Shown piece by piece: positions 32,678 to 42,269 of a stretch of DNA of 64,000 nt. The notes beneath the pieces were generated by a model, which had not been told where the DNA came from, did no database searches, and saw nothing but the letters and a program-made list of their open reading frames with translations. The translations under genes were made by a program, and so were the position numbers. Source of the stretch: Vulcanimicrobiota bacterium (GTDB taxonomy: Bacteria; Vulcanimicrobiota; Vulcanimicrobiia; Vulcanimicrobiales; Vulcanimicrobiaceae); assembly GCA_003151115.1 (NCBI GenBank), contig PLWS01000006.1, positions 1 through 64,000 of the forward strand, written 5' to 3'. Numbering within the stretch: position 1 is the first letter of the stretch; every line of letters begins with the position of its first letter.

Positions 32678-35600
32678 TTAGCGTCCCAGCATCTGCAGCG
32701 TTCGCACAGCGGACGCTGCTTTCTTTTGCAGGATACGGAACGCCAAGTATTGCGATGCGGTGGGCCGAGCGGCGCCGCTTTCGACGTCGCCTTGCAGCGT
32801 TTCGAGCGCCGAACCGATGTACCGCAAGCTGGTGAAATCCTGTGCGGGTTTGCCAACCGAATCGTCGGGCGTATTCTTGGGCGCGCTGCCGATCACGGCG
32901 TTTAGCTGCGCCAGCTGCGCCGGCGTGAGCTTCGAACCGCGCGACTTCAGCAACGTCGCGGCGCGAGTTTGGGCATCCGTCACCTGTGCGCTGAGCGCAG
33001 CAATCGAGCGCGCGAGTTGAAGCTGCGCTTGCAACGCTGAGGTGCTGGCGGGATAAAGTGGATTGCGCGCAATCGTCAAGGGCTGCGAGTACGTCGCGCC
33101 GTTTACGAGCATGCGAACCGTGTATTGCCCGGGAGCTACGATCGGGCCGCCACCACGCCGCCGTGAAGCTCCCGGCGTGCTGTAGTGCAGATCCCAGACG
33201 TAGCGGTGCAGTCCCGGATCGCTCGACGGCGGAAGCTGCGGTTTGACCCAAAACGCCGGAATGTTGAGCGCGCTGGGATTAACGACGGTCGGTGCGTCCG
33301 CCGAGGACCACTGCCTCAGCACGTTGCCGCCGGCACCTAAAACTTGCAAACGTACCGGCGTACGCGCTTGCCCGATCGAGTAATAGATAATGGCGCCGGA
33401 CGACGGATTCTCGGCGGTCGGCTCATCGGGCGGGATCGGCGTACCTTGATCGGAGCCGGGCTGCCACTCATAGGTGAGCGAGGGCTTGAAGAGATGTGCG
33501 CTGGCGTTTGCGACCGCCGGCGTCAATTGCCGCAGCGGCGAAGCGTCGTCGAGTATCCAGAAAGCGCGACCGTGCGTTGCGAGGACGATGTCGCTGCCGT
33601 TGAAGACGATGTCGCGCATTGAAGCGGTCGGCAGATTCAGCTGCAGTGATTGCCAGTTCGCGCCGTCATCGAATGAAACGTAGACGGCGCGCTCGGTTCC
33701 CGCATAGAGCAGGCCGCGGCGCCGCGGATCTTCGCGCACGACGTTGACCGATTCGGCCGAGGGAATTCCATTGGTAATGGCCGTCCAATGCGCGCCGAAA
33801 TCGTGCGTCTTGTAGATGTAGGGATGGTTGTCGTCCAGGCGATGGCGGTCGATCGCCGCGTAGGCCGTGCCGGCATCGAAGTGCGACGCGTCGATGATGC
33901 CGACTTTGCTCCACGGCGTTAATTGCGGCGGCGTGACGTTCTGCCAGTGTGCGCCTTCGTTGCGCGTGATCCAAATCAGCCCGTCGTCGGTGCCGGCCCA
34001 TATCTCGTGCGCCCGCGCCGGTGACGGAGCGATCCAGTACACGACTCCGCGGCGCGGAAGGCCGGTGCTGTCGGCGATTGTCGGCGGATCGAGATTCGGC
34101 GGAACGGTGGTAAATTTGCGCGTTAGGTCGGGGCTCATGATCGACCACGAGTTGCCGCCGTCTGGCGACCGGAAGATTTGCTGGTGGCTCATGTAGATCA
34201 CGCGCGGGTTTTGCGGCGAGACCACAATCGGCAGCGTCCAGGTGTTGCGCCAGACCGTATCCGGATACTGAACCGTCGGATCGATGGAGAGTTCCCATCC
34301 AGTGTTGATGTTTTCGTAGACGCCCGAAACGTCGTAGAGTCTTCCGGGGTGCAGCGGATCGGGAGCGATCGTGCCGCTCTCGCCGCCGACGTCCATGGGA
34401 CGCCAATCGCGGAAGCTTATTCCGCGCGCAGTCGTTCGGCTGGGCACGGCCATGGCGCCCGAATCTTGCTGCGCGCCGTAGACCCAATAGGGGAAGCGGT
34501 TGTCCGTGATCGCGTGATACATCTGACCCGTGGGCTGGTTGTACCAGGAGCTCCACGTTTTTGCGCCGTCGATCGAAACCACGGTGCCCTGATCGCTGCC
34601 GAGAATCACGCGGTTCGGATCGTCCGGATAGATCCAGAGCTGATGATAATCGTCGCCGCCCGGCGCGCCCTTGATTGCCGTGAACGACTTGCCGGCGTCG
34701 GTCGAACGGTACGTCGAGGTGTTCATGACATAGACTTCGTCGCGATTTTTGGGATCGGCGGTAACTTTACTGAAGTACCACCCGCGCGTCCAGATCCGCG
34801 TTTCGCCGTCGATCTTCGCCCAATTCGCGCCGCCGTCGTCGGAACGGTAAATGCCGCCGGTTTTTACGGCGTTCGTGTCAACCAGCGCGTAGATGCGGTT
34901 TGAATCGGCGGGCGAAAGCGACACGCCGATGTGTCCGACCTGCCCGGGGAATCCGTTGCCTGAAATCTGGGACCACGAGCTGCCGCCGTCGGTGCTCTTG
35001 TAGAGTCCGCCGCCAGGGCCGTTGCTTGGCGGATATACGTTCCACGGCGGACGGCGCGTTTGCCAAAGCGATGCGAAGATAACGTTTGGATTGGACGGGT
35101 CCATCGAAAGATCGATCGCGCCGGTGTTTTGATCTTTGTAGAGGACTTTGCTCCAGCTCCGGCCGCCGTCGGTAGATTTGAAGACGCCGCGTTCGGCGTT
35201 GGGGCCGTACTGATGTCCCAGCGCTGCGACGAATACGACGTTTGCGTCTTTCGGATCGACGACGATCTTCCCGATTTGGTTCGTGTCGGTTAACCCGATG
35301 TGCGACCACGTTTTGCCGGCGTCGACCGATTTGTACATCCCGTCGCCGTGCTGGATATCCGAACGCATGTCGGCTTCGCCGGTTCCGACGTAGATGACGT
35401 TTGTGTCGCTCGGCGCCACCGCGATCGCGCCGATCGACGCAACCGGAACGCTGTCGAAGATCGCAAACCAGGTGCGCCCGGCGTTGTCGCTTTCCCAAAC
35501 GCCGCCGCCGACGGAGCCGAAGTAGAATTTTTCGGGCTGTCCGGGCACGCCGGTTACGGCGAGCGCGCGTCCTCCGCGGAACGGGCCGATAAGGCGCCAG

Positions 35601-35713
35601 TGAAGTCCGCCGAGCGCGGAAGCCGGGTAGGTTTGGGCCGATGCCGGGCGCGCGGTCAGAACCTGCGGGGCTAGAAACGCGAGCGTCAGCGCGGCTGCAT
35701 AAAATCGTCGCAC
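32678..35713 (-). CDS. Secreted BNR/sortilin-like beta-propeller protein
   Basis: 1011 residues, GTG start, signal peptide AAALTLAFLAPQVLTARPASA. Many Asp-box (S-x-D-x-G-x-x-W) repeats are seen, for example STDGGRSWSK, STDGGSSWSQ, SDDGGANWAK, SPDGGNSWSI, THDFGAHWTA and SFDDGANWQS, arranged as tandem beta-propellers of the VPS10/sortilin type. The C-terminal 250 residues are a separate domain with a helical end. Related proteins are annotated as glycosyl hydrolases, but no catalytic residues can be assigned. It converges on the S10 peptidases. Confidence 0.85.
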   Translation of the reverse strand: MRRFYAAALTLAFLAPQVLTARPASAQTYPASALGGLHWRLIGPFRGGRALAVTGVPGQPEKFYFGSVGGGVWESDNAGRTWFAIFDSVPVASIGAIAVAPSDTNVIYVGTGEADMRSDIQHGDGMYKSVDAGKTWSHIGLTDTNQIGKIVVDPKDANVVFVAALGHQYGPNAERGVFKSTDGGRSWSKVLYKDQNTGAIDLSMDPSNPNVIFASLWQTRRPPWNVYPPSNGPGGGLYKSTDGGSSWSQISGNGFPGQVGHIGVSLSPADSNRIYALVDTNAVKTGGIYRSDDGGANWAKIDGETRIWTRGWYFSKVTADPKNRDEVYVMNTSTYRSTDAGKSFTAIKGAPGGDDYHQLWIYPDDPNRVILGSDQGTVVSIDGAKTWSSWYNQPTGQMYHAITDNRFPYWVYGAQQDSGAMAVPSRTTARGISFRDWRPMDVGGESGTIAPDPLHPGRLYDVSGVYENINTGWELSIDPTVQYPDTVWRNTWTLPIVVSPQNPRVIYMSHQQIFRSPDGGNSWSIMSPDLTRKFTTVPPNLDPPTIADSTGLPRRGVVYWIAPSPARAHEIWAGTDDGLIWITRNEGAHWQNVTPPQLTPWSKVGIIDASHFDAGTAYAAIDRHRLDDNHPYIYKTHDFGAHWTAITNGIPSAESVNVVREDPRRRGLLYAGTERAVYVSFDDGANWQSLQLNLPTASMRDIVFNGSDIVLATHGRAFWILDDASPLRQLTPAVANASAHLFKPSLTYEWQPGSDQGTPIPPDEPTAENPSSGAIIYYSIGQARTPVRLQVLGAGGNVLRQWSSADAPTVVNPSALNIPAFWVKPQLPPSSDPGLHRYVWDLHYSTPGASRRRGGGPIVAPGQYTVRMLVNGATYSQPLTIARNPLYPASTSALQAQLQLARSIAALSAQVTDAQTRAATLLKSRGSKLTPAQLAQLNAVIGSAPKNTPDDSVGKPAQDFTSLRYIGSALETLQGDVESGAARPTASQYLAFRILQKKAASAVRTLQMLGR

Positions 35714-35771
35714 GTGCGTTGCTTCACGCTGATTCTAGGCGTGCCCTCGTTCTGCGCCGAAGCGGCTCGCG

Positions 35772-36554
35772 GTGGATATTTTCGCGTCGCTTCCCGTGTA
35801 TTTGGGCGGCCCGCTTTTCGTTTTTGGCTTCGTCGCGCTCTCCGTCGGCGGCGGCCTGTTGGCGCACCGCTTTTTTCCGAAGGCCGTGCTGGAAGAGCAC
35901 AACGATATCGCCGGCTTTATGTTCGCGGTCGTCGGCGTCGTGTACGCCGTTTTGCTTGCGTTCTTGGCGATCGCGGTCTGGGAGCGTTTCGATGCTGCCG
36001 AGACGCGGGTTCACGACGAAGCCAACCAGATCGTCGTGGTCTACCGCCGCGTCGACGCGTTTCTGGCCCAGCGCGCGTCGCTGCGCAAGAAGATCTCTCA
36101 GTACGTCGACCTGGTGATCTCCGACGAGTGGCCCAAGATGAATACCGGGCAGAGCAGCGAGCGTGCAAATCGTCTGATCGAAGACATCGCCTACCAAGCG
36201 CGTCACCTAAACGCGACGACGGCCACGCAGCAAACGCTGCTGACGTCGATTATCGACGGTCTGCAGGAGACGATGATGGATCGCAACGATCGGCTGCTGC
36301 TCAGCAACCGGGGCCTCAACGCATTCTTGTGGACGATCTTATTCCTGGGCGCGGGCGCGGTCATCGTGTTTTCTTACCTGTTCGCTTATAAAAGTATGGG
36401 CGCGCAGGCGGCGATGACCGGGCTGTTGGCTTTTACGCTCGCGCTGGTCCTCTACTTGATCGCCGTTGTCGATTACCCGTACCGCGGTGACGTCCGCATT
36501 CAGGTCGGCCCGTTTATCGAGGCATCGCATACGATGCGTTCGATCGGCTATTAA
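35772..36554 (+). CDS. DUF4239-type membrane protein
   Basis: 260 residues, GTG start. Four TM helices in two pairs: LGGPLFVFGFVALSVGGGLL with IAGFMFAVVGVVYAVLLAFL near the N-terminus, and AFLWTILFLGAGAVIVFSYL with MTGLLAFTLALVLYLIAVVD near the C-terminus. A cytoplasmic helical loop of about 110 residues (EANQIVVVYRRVDAFLAQRA) lies between. This matches the DUF4239 layout; function unknown. It is divergent from the BNR protein. Confidence 0.75.
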   Translation: MDIFASLPVYLGGPLFVFGFVALSVGGGLLAHRFFPKAVLEEHNDIAGFMFAVVGVVYAVLLAFLAIAVWERFDAAETRVHDEANQIVVVYRRVDAFLAQRASLRKKISQYVDLVISDEWPKMNTGQSSERANRLIEDIAYQARHLNATTATQQTLLTSIIDGLQETMMDRNDRLLLSNRGLNAFLWTILFLGAGAVIVFSYLFAYKSMGAQAAMTGLLAFTLALVLYLIAVVDYPYRGDVRIQVGPFIEASHTMRSIGY

Positions 36555-36557
36555 AGT

Positions 36558-36704
36558 CTAGTGAACGAACGCGAAGCCGATTAAACCGGCGACCAGGCTC
36601 AGCGCGAAGACGAAGATAAAGATCCAGACTCCCAGGCGCAGCAGCGCTTGTACGCGGCGCCGCGACGTTTGCGTCGTGTACTTGACCTTAGGTTTTCCGC
36701 TCAC
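36558..36704 (-). CDS. 48-residue single-TM protein coupled to rsfS
   Basis: A GTG overlaps the rsfS stop (GTGA). The product has a basic N-terminus (SGKPKVKYTTQTSRRRVQAL) and one TM helix (LGVWIFIFVFALSLVAGLIG). Similar short membrane proteins often end conserved operons; function unknown. Confidence 0.55.
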   Translation of the reverse strand: MSGKPKVKYTTQTSRRRVQALLRLGVWIFIFVFALSLVAGLIGFAFVH

Positions 36705-37021
36705 GAGCTTTGCGCTTGCCGCTCGGACGCTTGCGCCCAAAGGCGTTCGAGGTTGTAGAACGCGCGCTGCTCCGGCGTAAAAACGTGCACCACGACATCT
36801 CCGAGATCGATCAAAATCCAACCCCCATCGGTGTATCCCTCGAGACGGCCGACGCGCATGCCGGCCTCTTTGATCTTTTCTGCGATGCTGTCGGCGATTG
36901 CCCTGGTTTGCACCTTCGAACGCCCGGTGACGATCACGAACTTGTCGGCGATGATCGTTCTGCCCGAGACGTCGATCTCCATGAAGTGTTCGCCCTTTTT
37001 ATCCAGTGCGGCTGTCCGCAC
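36701..37021 (-). CDS. rsfS: Ribosomal silencing factor RsfS
   Basis: 106 residues. It binds ribosomal protein uL14 and blocks 30S-50S joining when nutrients are scarce. The family signature is clear: DKKGEHFMEIDVSG, FVIVTGRSKVQTRAIADSI and GWILIDLGDVVVHVFTPEQR, followed by FYNLERLW. The GTG at 37021 is the best start; homology may extend a few residues further (LADILEIV), but no standard start codon is available. Part of the tsaE-tsaB-rimI-yqeK-rsfS operon. Confidence 0.93.
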   Translation of the reverse strand: MRTAALDKKGEHFMEIDVSGRTIIADKFVIVTGRSKVQTRAIADSIAEKIKEAGMRVGRLEGYTDGGWILIDLGDVVVHVFTPEQRAFYNLERLWAQASERQAQSS

Positions 37022-37025
37022 GATC

Positions 37026-37622
37026 TCAAGAATGTCCGCCAGTGGTGGCCTCCGTCATAGGTTGCGCGCCGAATCTTTGCATTGCGTCCGCCGTTTGCGG
37101 AGCGAGCGGCAAGTGCTTGCTGCTAAGATACCGCAAAGACGACTCGATCGTTGCGCGCATCGCTCCGGGAAGGTCCCGCCCTGCCATTTCTGCCAGGGCC
37201 GCCCGCTCGGGATAGTCGCGTCCCGGTTCGAGACCGTCGGCTAAATAGAGAACGCAATCCAGCACCGACATCTCACCCGCCGCCAGCGTGTGCTTGGCGA
37301 TCGCCGAGCGAATGTCGGCATCGTCCACGCCGAACTCCGCGCGCGCGAGCTCGGCGCTGAGCGGCGCATGCAGCACGATCGGGTGCGCGCGTTCGAAATC
37401 GCTGATGGGGACGCCGCGCCCCTCGCATTCCGCGAGGAGCCGTTCGCCGGAATAGAGCCGCGCTAAGTCGTGAAGCATCCCGGCCTTACGCGCTTTGCCC
37501 GGATCCGCGCCATGAATGCGCGCCAAGTTTTCCGCCATCCGCGCGACGCGCACGCAATGCGCGTAGCGGTAATCTTGTCCGATGTGTTTGCGAACGCGCT
37601 TGCAGAGCTCCGTAAAGGTCAC
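37026..37622 (-). CDS. yqeK: HD-domain phosphohydrolase YqeK (Ap4A hydrolase-like)
   Basis: 198 residues from GTG 37622, overlapping the rimI stop. HD metal-site residues: YRYAHCVRVARMAENLARIH (His), KAGMLHDLARLYS (HD), PIVLHAPLSAELA, AIAKHTLAAGEMS and LDCVLYLADGLEPGRDY. YqeK enzymes hydrolyse diadenosine tetraphosphate symmetrically in Gram-positive bacteria and usually sit next to rsfS, as here. The longer open frame upstream (to 37940) is an antisense-like shadow of rimI. Confidence 0.9.
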   Translation of the reverse strand: MTFTELCKRVRKHIGQDYRYAHCVRVARMAENLARIHGADPGKARKAGMLHDLARLYSGERLLAECEGRGVPISDFERAHPIVLHAPLSAELARAEFGVDDADIRSAIAKHTLAAGEMSVLDCVLYLADGLEPGRDYPERAALAEMAGRDLPGAMRATIESSLRYLSSKHLPLAPQTADAMQRFGAQPMTEATTGGHS

Positions 37623-38155
37623 TCGGCGAGCGTCGAGCGCAGCGCGCGCAGCCGGTTCACGTAAATCTCGCTCTTGAGATTGCCGGCCCACATGACCAGC
37701 GCGTTCTCGTTGTTGTCGCTGTAGTAGCCGCGGCGCGTGGAAACCGTCGTAAAACCGTATTTGCGGTAGAGCGCCTGCGCGACGTCGTTGCTTTCGCGAA
37801 CCTCGAGCGTCATCCAAGACGCACCGCGCGCGATCGCCTCGTCGAGCAACTTGACGAGCATGATTTCGCCATACCGGCGTCCGCGGTATCGCGGCTCGAC
37901 GGCGATCGTCGTGATGTGCGAATCTTCGAGGATCACCCAAATGCCGCCGTAGGCCACGATGTCGTCGCCGATACGCCCGACGTAGTAATGCGCGAGCTTG
38001 TTATCGTTGAGCTCTTGGTAAAATGCGTTTGCCGGCCATGTGGTCGTGAACGACTGCTGCTCGATTCGCATGACTTCGCGCACATCTGCGCCGGCCATCG
38101 GTGCGATGGAGAGGCGCTCGTCGCCGGCGGCGAGCGGGCGCGGATCGAGTTTCAC
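37619..38155 (-). CDS. rimI: GNAT acetyltransferase RimI
   Basis: 178 residues, GTG overlapping the tsaB stop. The acetyl-CoA binding motif A is ITTIAVEPRYRGRRYGEIML, and motif B is YRKYGFTTVSTRRGYYSDNN, followed by ENALVMW. RimI acetylates the N-terminus of ribosomal protein bS18 and often clusters with the t6A genes tsaB and tsaE, as here. Confidence 0.92.
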   Translation of the reverse strand: MKLDPRPLAAGDERLSIAPMAGADVREVMRIEQQSFTTTWPANAFYQELNDNKLAHYYVGRIGDDIVAYGGIWVILEDSHITTIAVEPRYRGRRYGEIMLVKLLDEAIARGASWMTLEVRESNDVAQALYRKYGFTTVSTRRGYYSDNNENALVMWAGNLKSEIYVNRLRALRSTLAE

Positions 38156-38793
38156 TTCTTGGGAACGCTTACAGCCGGGAGCTCGCCGTAATCGGCGCGG
38201 ACTTCGTGCAGCGAGCGTGCAGGTTCGCGCTGCGCCGCCAGCATTGCGATCGCAAGTGCGGCGGGCGCGATTGCGCGTGGAAGAATCGTCACTTCAGTTC
38301 CGCGTTCGCCAAGCGGCGCGCGCACGTCCTCCGCGCCGTTTCCGGTCAGGACGAGCGCCGGCGGAAGCACGGGCTCCAGCGTTTCGAGCACGTCGCGGAT
38401 GTACCCGGACGCGCGGCGTTCCGCACCGGCCGCCCGCAAGCGAACGGAGATTACGCCTTCGCGGCCGCGCACGACCGTAAGTAAGGGGCGCCCGGCTGCG
38501 TCGATCCCGCATTCGAGCGCGTCGAACGTCGAGACGCCGCAGAGCGGCACGTTCCAACCGAGCGCGAGTGCCTTGGCGTAGCTGATGGCGATGCGGACGC
38601 CCGTGAAGCTCCCCGGCCCGATGCCGACGCCGATGCGGTCCACGCGTTGGCTTCCGGCGACCTCCGCGATGGCGCGCATCCCGCCTTCCAGCGCGGATTT
38701 GCCCGGCAGCTCTTTGGTGGCGGCGGCACTCCCGTTCTCGAAAAGCGCGGCTGAAAACGAACCCAAGCCCGCATCGATACCGAGCACCGTCAT
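38152..38793 (-). CDS. tsaB: t6A biosynthesis protein TsaB
   Basis: 213 residues; ASKHA-fold partner of TsaD in making N6-threonylcarbamoyladenosine at tRNA position 37. Family marks: TVLGIDAGLGSFSAALFENG and the GVGIGPGSFTGVRIAISYAK motif, then GWNVPLCGVSTFDALE. The ATG overlaps the tsaE stop (ATGA). tsaD itself is not in the window. Confidence 0.93.
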   Translation of the reverse strand: MTVLGIDAGLGSFSAALFENGSAAATKELPGKSALEGGMRAIAEVAGSQRVDRIGVGIGPGSFTGVRIAISYAKALALGWNVPLCGVSTFDALECGIDAAGRPLLTVVRGREGVISVRLRAAGAERRASGYIRDVLETLEPVLPPALVLTGNGAEDVRAPLGERGTEVTILPRAIAPAALAIAMLAAQREPARSLHEVRADYGELPAVSVPKK

Positions 38794-39191
38794 TGTTTTT
38801 GCACGCGTACGCTCCGGGGTTCGTCACCCTTGCCTTCGATCGCGATCGCGTAATTGGGCCGCGGCAAAATGTTTCCGGCGCGTTCGCACCATTCGATCAG
38901 CACGATCGACGTGCCGTCGAAGGCTTCGTCCAGACCGAGTTCGGCCAGTTCCCGGTCGTCCTCGATCCGGTACAGATCGAGATGGTCGATCGGCGGCGTG
39001 CCGTCGTAGCGGTGCCAGAACGTAAAGGACGGACTCGTCGCCTCCCTGCCCTGAGCGAGCCCTTTCACGAAGGCCGTTTTTCCCGAGCCCAGGGCACCGG
39101 AAAGACCGACCACGTCGCCGGCTTTTAGGCCTCGTCCGAACTCGGCTGCGAACGCGCGCAGCTGCGCTTCATTGTAAAATGTTCGTTCCAT
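38790..39191 (-). CDS. tsaE: t6A biosynthesis ATPase TsaE
   Basis: 133 residues. The P-loop is LSGALGSGKTAFVKGLAQG, then SPSFTFWHRYDG, then DHLDLYRIEDDRELAELGLD and IVLIEWCERAG. TsaE drives the TsaB-TsaD complex by ATP binding and hydrolysis. It is the first gene of the minus-strand operon and is divergent from gyrA, with only 25 bases between the start codons. Confidence 0.93.
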   Translation of the reverse strand: MERTFYNEAQLRAFAAEFGRGLKAGDVVGLSGALGSGKTAFVKGLAQGREATSPSFTFWHRYDGTPPIDHLDLYRIEDDRELAELGLDEAFDGTSIVLIEWCERAGNILPRPNYAIAIEGKGDEPRSVRVQKQ

Positions 39192-39216
39192 CTTTACGGC
39201 GAATCAGCGTCGTGCA

Positions 39217-41721
39217 GTGAATAACGATATCATAACGCAGATCAACGTCGAAGACGAAATGCGGGAGAGTTACCTCTCCTATGCGATGTCGGTCATTGTA
39301 TCCCGGGCACTCCCCGATGTGCGCGATGGCCTCAAACCGGTCCAGCGCCGCATCCTGTTTGCGATGCGCGAAATGGGCATGGACCCCACCAAGCAGCACC
39401 GCAAGTGCGCCGGTATCATCGGCGAAGTTTTGAAATCCTACCACCCCCACGGCGACAGTTCGGTGTACGACGCACTCGTGCGCTTGGCGCAGGATTTTAC
39501 GCTGCGCTATCCGCTGGTCGACGGCCACGGCAACTTTGGATCGATCGATCCCGATCCGCCGGCCGCTTACCGTTATACGGAAGCCCGCCTGGCGCGCACG
39601 GCGCTCGAGGTGCTCAGCGATATCGACAAAGAGACGGTTCCGTTCGTCCAAAATTTCGATAACCAGGGAACAGAGCCGAGCGTTCTCCCCGGAAAACTGC
39701 CGCAGCTGCTGCTCAACGGTTCGAGCGGCATCGCCGTCGGCATGGCGACGAATATTCCGCCGCATAACCTGAACGAAATTGCCGATGCCATCGCGGCCAT
39801 CATCGACGATCCGAAAGTTGACGACGACGCTTTATGCGCGATCGTGCAAGGTCCCGACTTCCCGACCGGCGGCGCGGTCATGGGGCACGAGGCGATCAAG
39901 GAAGCCTACAAAACGGGACGCGGCTCGATTATCATTCGCGGCAAGGCCGAGATCGTCGAAGAGCGCGGCAAGCACAAGATCATCATCTCCGAGATTCCGT
40001 ACCAGGTTTACCGCGGGCGCATCGTCGAGGCGATCGCCGAAGCGCACGCCGAGAAGCGTATTCAGGGCATCTCTGCGCTGCACGACGAGTCCAATCGTAA
40101 AGGCATGCGCGTCGTCGTCGAGCTGCAGCGCAGCGCGACGCCCAAGATCGTGCTCAACCAGCTTTACAAGCATACGCCACTGCAATCGTCGTTCGGCTAC
40201 AATATGCTTGCCCTGGTGCCGGCCGGTCCCCCGCGTGCCGATGGTTCGGTGCCGCTCGAACCGCAAGTGCTCCCGCTCAAGGCGTTGCTCGAACACTACA
40301 TCGCGCATCGCAAAGACGTCGTATACAAGCGCACGGCCTTCGATTTGCGCAAAGCCGAAGAGCGCGCGCACCTGCTCGAAGGCTACCGGATCGCGCTCGA
40401 CAACATCGACGAAGTCATCGAGATTGTGCGCGGCAGTCAAACAACCGACGAAGCGCGCGAAAAGCTTACCAAGCGCTTCAAACTCAGCGACGTGCAAGCC
40501 GCCGCCATCGTCGACATGCGCCTGCGTACGCTGGTCGGACTCGAGCGGCAGAAGATCGAAGACGAATACCGCGACCTCATCAAACTGATCGCGGAGCTGC
40601 AAGACATCCTCAAGAGCCCGCGCCGCATCTTGGCTATCATCAAAGCCGAAGTGCAGGACATCAAGAAAAAATTCGGTGACGACCGTCGCACGGAGATCAT
40701 TCCGGCCGAAGACGAGTTTTCGGTCGAGGCGCTGATTCCGAACATCGACGTCGTAGTGACCTATACGGTCGGCGGCTACATCAAGCGCGTCTCGGTCGAC
40801 ACGTTCAAGACGCAGAATCGCGGCGGCCGCGGCGTCATCGGCATCGCGAACCTCAAGCAAGAGGACATCGTGCGCAATTTCTTTATCACCAAGACGCACG
40901 ATCACGTCCTGTTCTTTACCAACAAAGGCCGCGCGTACCGACTGCGCGGATTCGAAATTCCCGACACCACGCGGCAAGCGCGCGGCACGGCGCTGGTCAA
41001 CCTGCTCACGCTGCCGCCGGGCGAAGAAGTTTCGGCCGTTTTCCCGGTCACGCAATTCGGTGGCGAGCACTACATGGTCATGGTCACGCGCAAGGGCGTC
41101 ATCAAGAAGACGAAGCTCGACGAGTTCGCCAACGTGCGCCGCAACGGACTCAACGCCATCAATCTCGACGAGGGCGACGAGCTGCTTTCGGTCGACCTCT
41201 CCGACGGCACGCGCGACATCATTCTGGCGAGCGTGCGCGGCATGGCCGTGCATTTCAACGAAAAAGGCGTGCGCCCGATGGGACGCAACGCGCGCGGCGT
41301 GAAAGCGATGACGCTCGACAAGGGCGACTCGCTGATCGCGATGGACGTTGTCGAAGACGAGCGCCGCGAAGTTTTACTCGTCACCACGCGCGCTTTCGGC
41401 AAACGTACTCCTATCAGCGAATACCGGCACACGGCGCGCGGCGGCAAAGGCGTGAAAGCTTTTGCCAAGGAGCGCGAGGATATCGGCCAAGTCGTCGACC
41501 AGATCTTGGTCGCGCCCGACGACCAGCTCCTGATGATCACCTCAGCCAACCAAGTGATTCGCATCAAGGTCGGCGAGATACGCAAAGCCGGCCGCTCGAC
41601 TAAGGGCGTACGCCTCCAGCGCCTGGGCGAAGGCGACGAAGTCATCGCCATCACCAACCTGGGCAAGCAGGCGGCGCAACTCACCGAGATCACCGGGGAG
41701 CCGCAGCAGACGGAATTGTAG
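39217..41721 (+). CDS. gyrA: DNA gyrase subunit A
   Basis: 834 residues, GTG start. Catalytic tyrosine in [11 protein letters not shown]. The quinolone-determining region reads [19 protein letters not shown], keeping the usual Ser and Asp/Tyr positions of susceptible enzymes. The C-terminal beta-pinwheel contains the GyrA box variant [10 protein letters not shown], which distinguishes it from ParC. It works with GyrB (outside the window) to introduce negative supercoils. It stands alone between tsaE (divergent) and a large intergenic hairpin. Confidence 0.96.
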   Translation: MNNDIITQINVEDEMRESYLSYAMSVIVSRALPDVRDGLKPVQRRILFAMREMGMDPTKQHRKCAGIIGEVLKSYHPHGDSSVYDALVRLAQDFTLRYPLVDGHGNFGSIDPDPPAAYRYTEARLARTALEVLSDIDKETVPFVQNFDNQGTEPSVLPGKLPQLLLNGSSGIAVGMATNIPPHNLNEIADAIAAIIDDPKVDDDALCAIVQGPDFPTGGAVMGHEAIKEAYKTGRGSIIIRGKAEIVEERGKHKIIISEIPYQVYRGRIVEAIAEAHAEKRIQGISALHDESNRKGMRVVVELQRSATPKIVLNQLYKHTPLQSSFGYNMLALVPAGPPRADGSVPLEPQVLPLKALLEHYIAHRKDVVYKRTAFDLRKAEERAHLLEGYRIALDNIDEVIEIVRGSQTTDEAREKLTKRFKLSDVQAAAIVDMRLRTLVGLERQKIEDEYRDLIKLIAELQDILKSPRRILAIIKAEVQDIKKKFGDDRRTEIIPAEDEFSVEALIPNIDVVVTYTVGGYIKRVSVDTFKTQNRGGRGVIGIANLKQEDIVRNFFITKTHDHVLFFTNKGRAYRLRGFEIPDTTRQARGTALVNLLTLPPGEEVSAVFPVTQFGGEHYMVMVTRKGVIKKTKLDEFANVRRNGLNAINLDEGDELLSVDLSDGTRDIILASVRGMAVHFNEKGVRPMGRNARGVKAMTLDKGDSLIAMDVVEDERREVLLVTTRAFGKRTPISEYRHTARGGKGVKAFAKEREDIGQVVDQILVAPDDQLLMITSANQVIRIKVGEIRKAGRSTKGVRLQRLGEGDEVIAITNLGKQAAQLTEITGEPQQTEL

Positions 41722-41723
41722 TT

Positions 41724-41892
41724 CGCCCCTCGCCCTTCGACTCGCGCGCTAGGGCGCGCTGCTCAGGCCCCTTCGACAAGCTCAGGACTCGAGAACCTCA
41801 CGATGACAACGGGAGGGCCACCGCAAAGTGTCATCCTGAGCTTGTCGAAGGACCCCGAGCAACGCGCCCGGGGCGCGTCTGTCGAGGGGCGA
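41724..41892. repeat. Large imperfect palindrome between gyrA and trx
   Basis: Nested inverted repeats. The outermost is CGCCCCTCG at about 41724 with CGAGGGGCG at about 41883. An exact 18-base inner arm CCTTCGACAAGCTCAGGA (41770-41787) pairs with 41834-41851, and the innermost is GATGACA with TGTCATC. It belongs to the same family as the repeat inside comEA. As RNA it would form a long hairpin that could end gyrA transcription or protect mRNA ends. Confidence 0.75.
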
Positions 41893-41942
41893 AACTCAGT
41901 GGCCCGCACCTATGTTGAACACTATGGAGGAATGAACTACCA

Positions 41943-42269
41943 GTGAGCGCTTTAGCCGACGTAACCCAAACCGATTTTCAACAGGAAGTTTTAGGATCGG
42001 GGCAACCCGTTCTCGTCGACTTTTGGGCGCCGTGGTGCGGGCCATGCAAGATGCTTTCGCCGGTGGTTGAGAAAGTCGCGGCGTCGCATGCCGGGCGCGC
42101 GAAATTCGTTAAACTCAATACCGACGAGAATCCGCACTTGGCCGGCGAGTACCAAGTCTCGGGAATTCCGTGTCTCATTCTTTTCAAAGGCGGCAAAGCC
42201 GTCGATCGCATCGTGGGGTACGTTTCGGAGCAAACGATCACGTCGATGCTCAGCAAACATTTGAATTGA
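41943..42269 (+). CDS. trxA: Thioredoxin
   Basis: 108 residues, GTG start with GGAGG upstream. The active site is FWAPWCGPCKMLSPV, with the cis-Pro loop YQVSGIPCLILFKGGKAVD. It reduces disulfides in the cytoplasm. A four-codon frame ATG-AAC-TAC-CAG-TGA at 41932-41946 lies between the ribosome site and the GTG and overlaps it, possibly coupling translation. The stop overlaps the putative selA TTG. Redox proteins close to Sec genes are a plausible functional grouping. Confidence 0.94.
   Translation: MSALADVTQTDFQQEVLGSGQPVLVDFWAPWCGPCKMLSPVVEKVAASHAGRAKFVKLNTDENPHLAGEYQVSGIPCLILFKGGKAVDRIVGYVSEQTITSMLSKHLN

Noticed and set aside
39832-41253. 473-codon minus-strand frame opposite gyrA
   Set aside because: A high-GC codon-bias shadow; the plus strand encodes unmistakable GyrA and the antisense product has no recognisable features.
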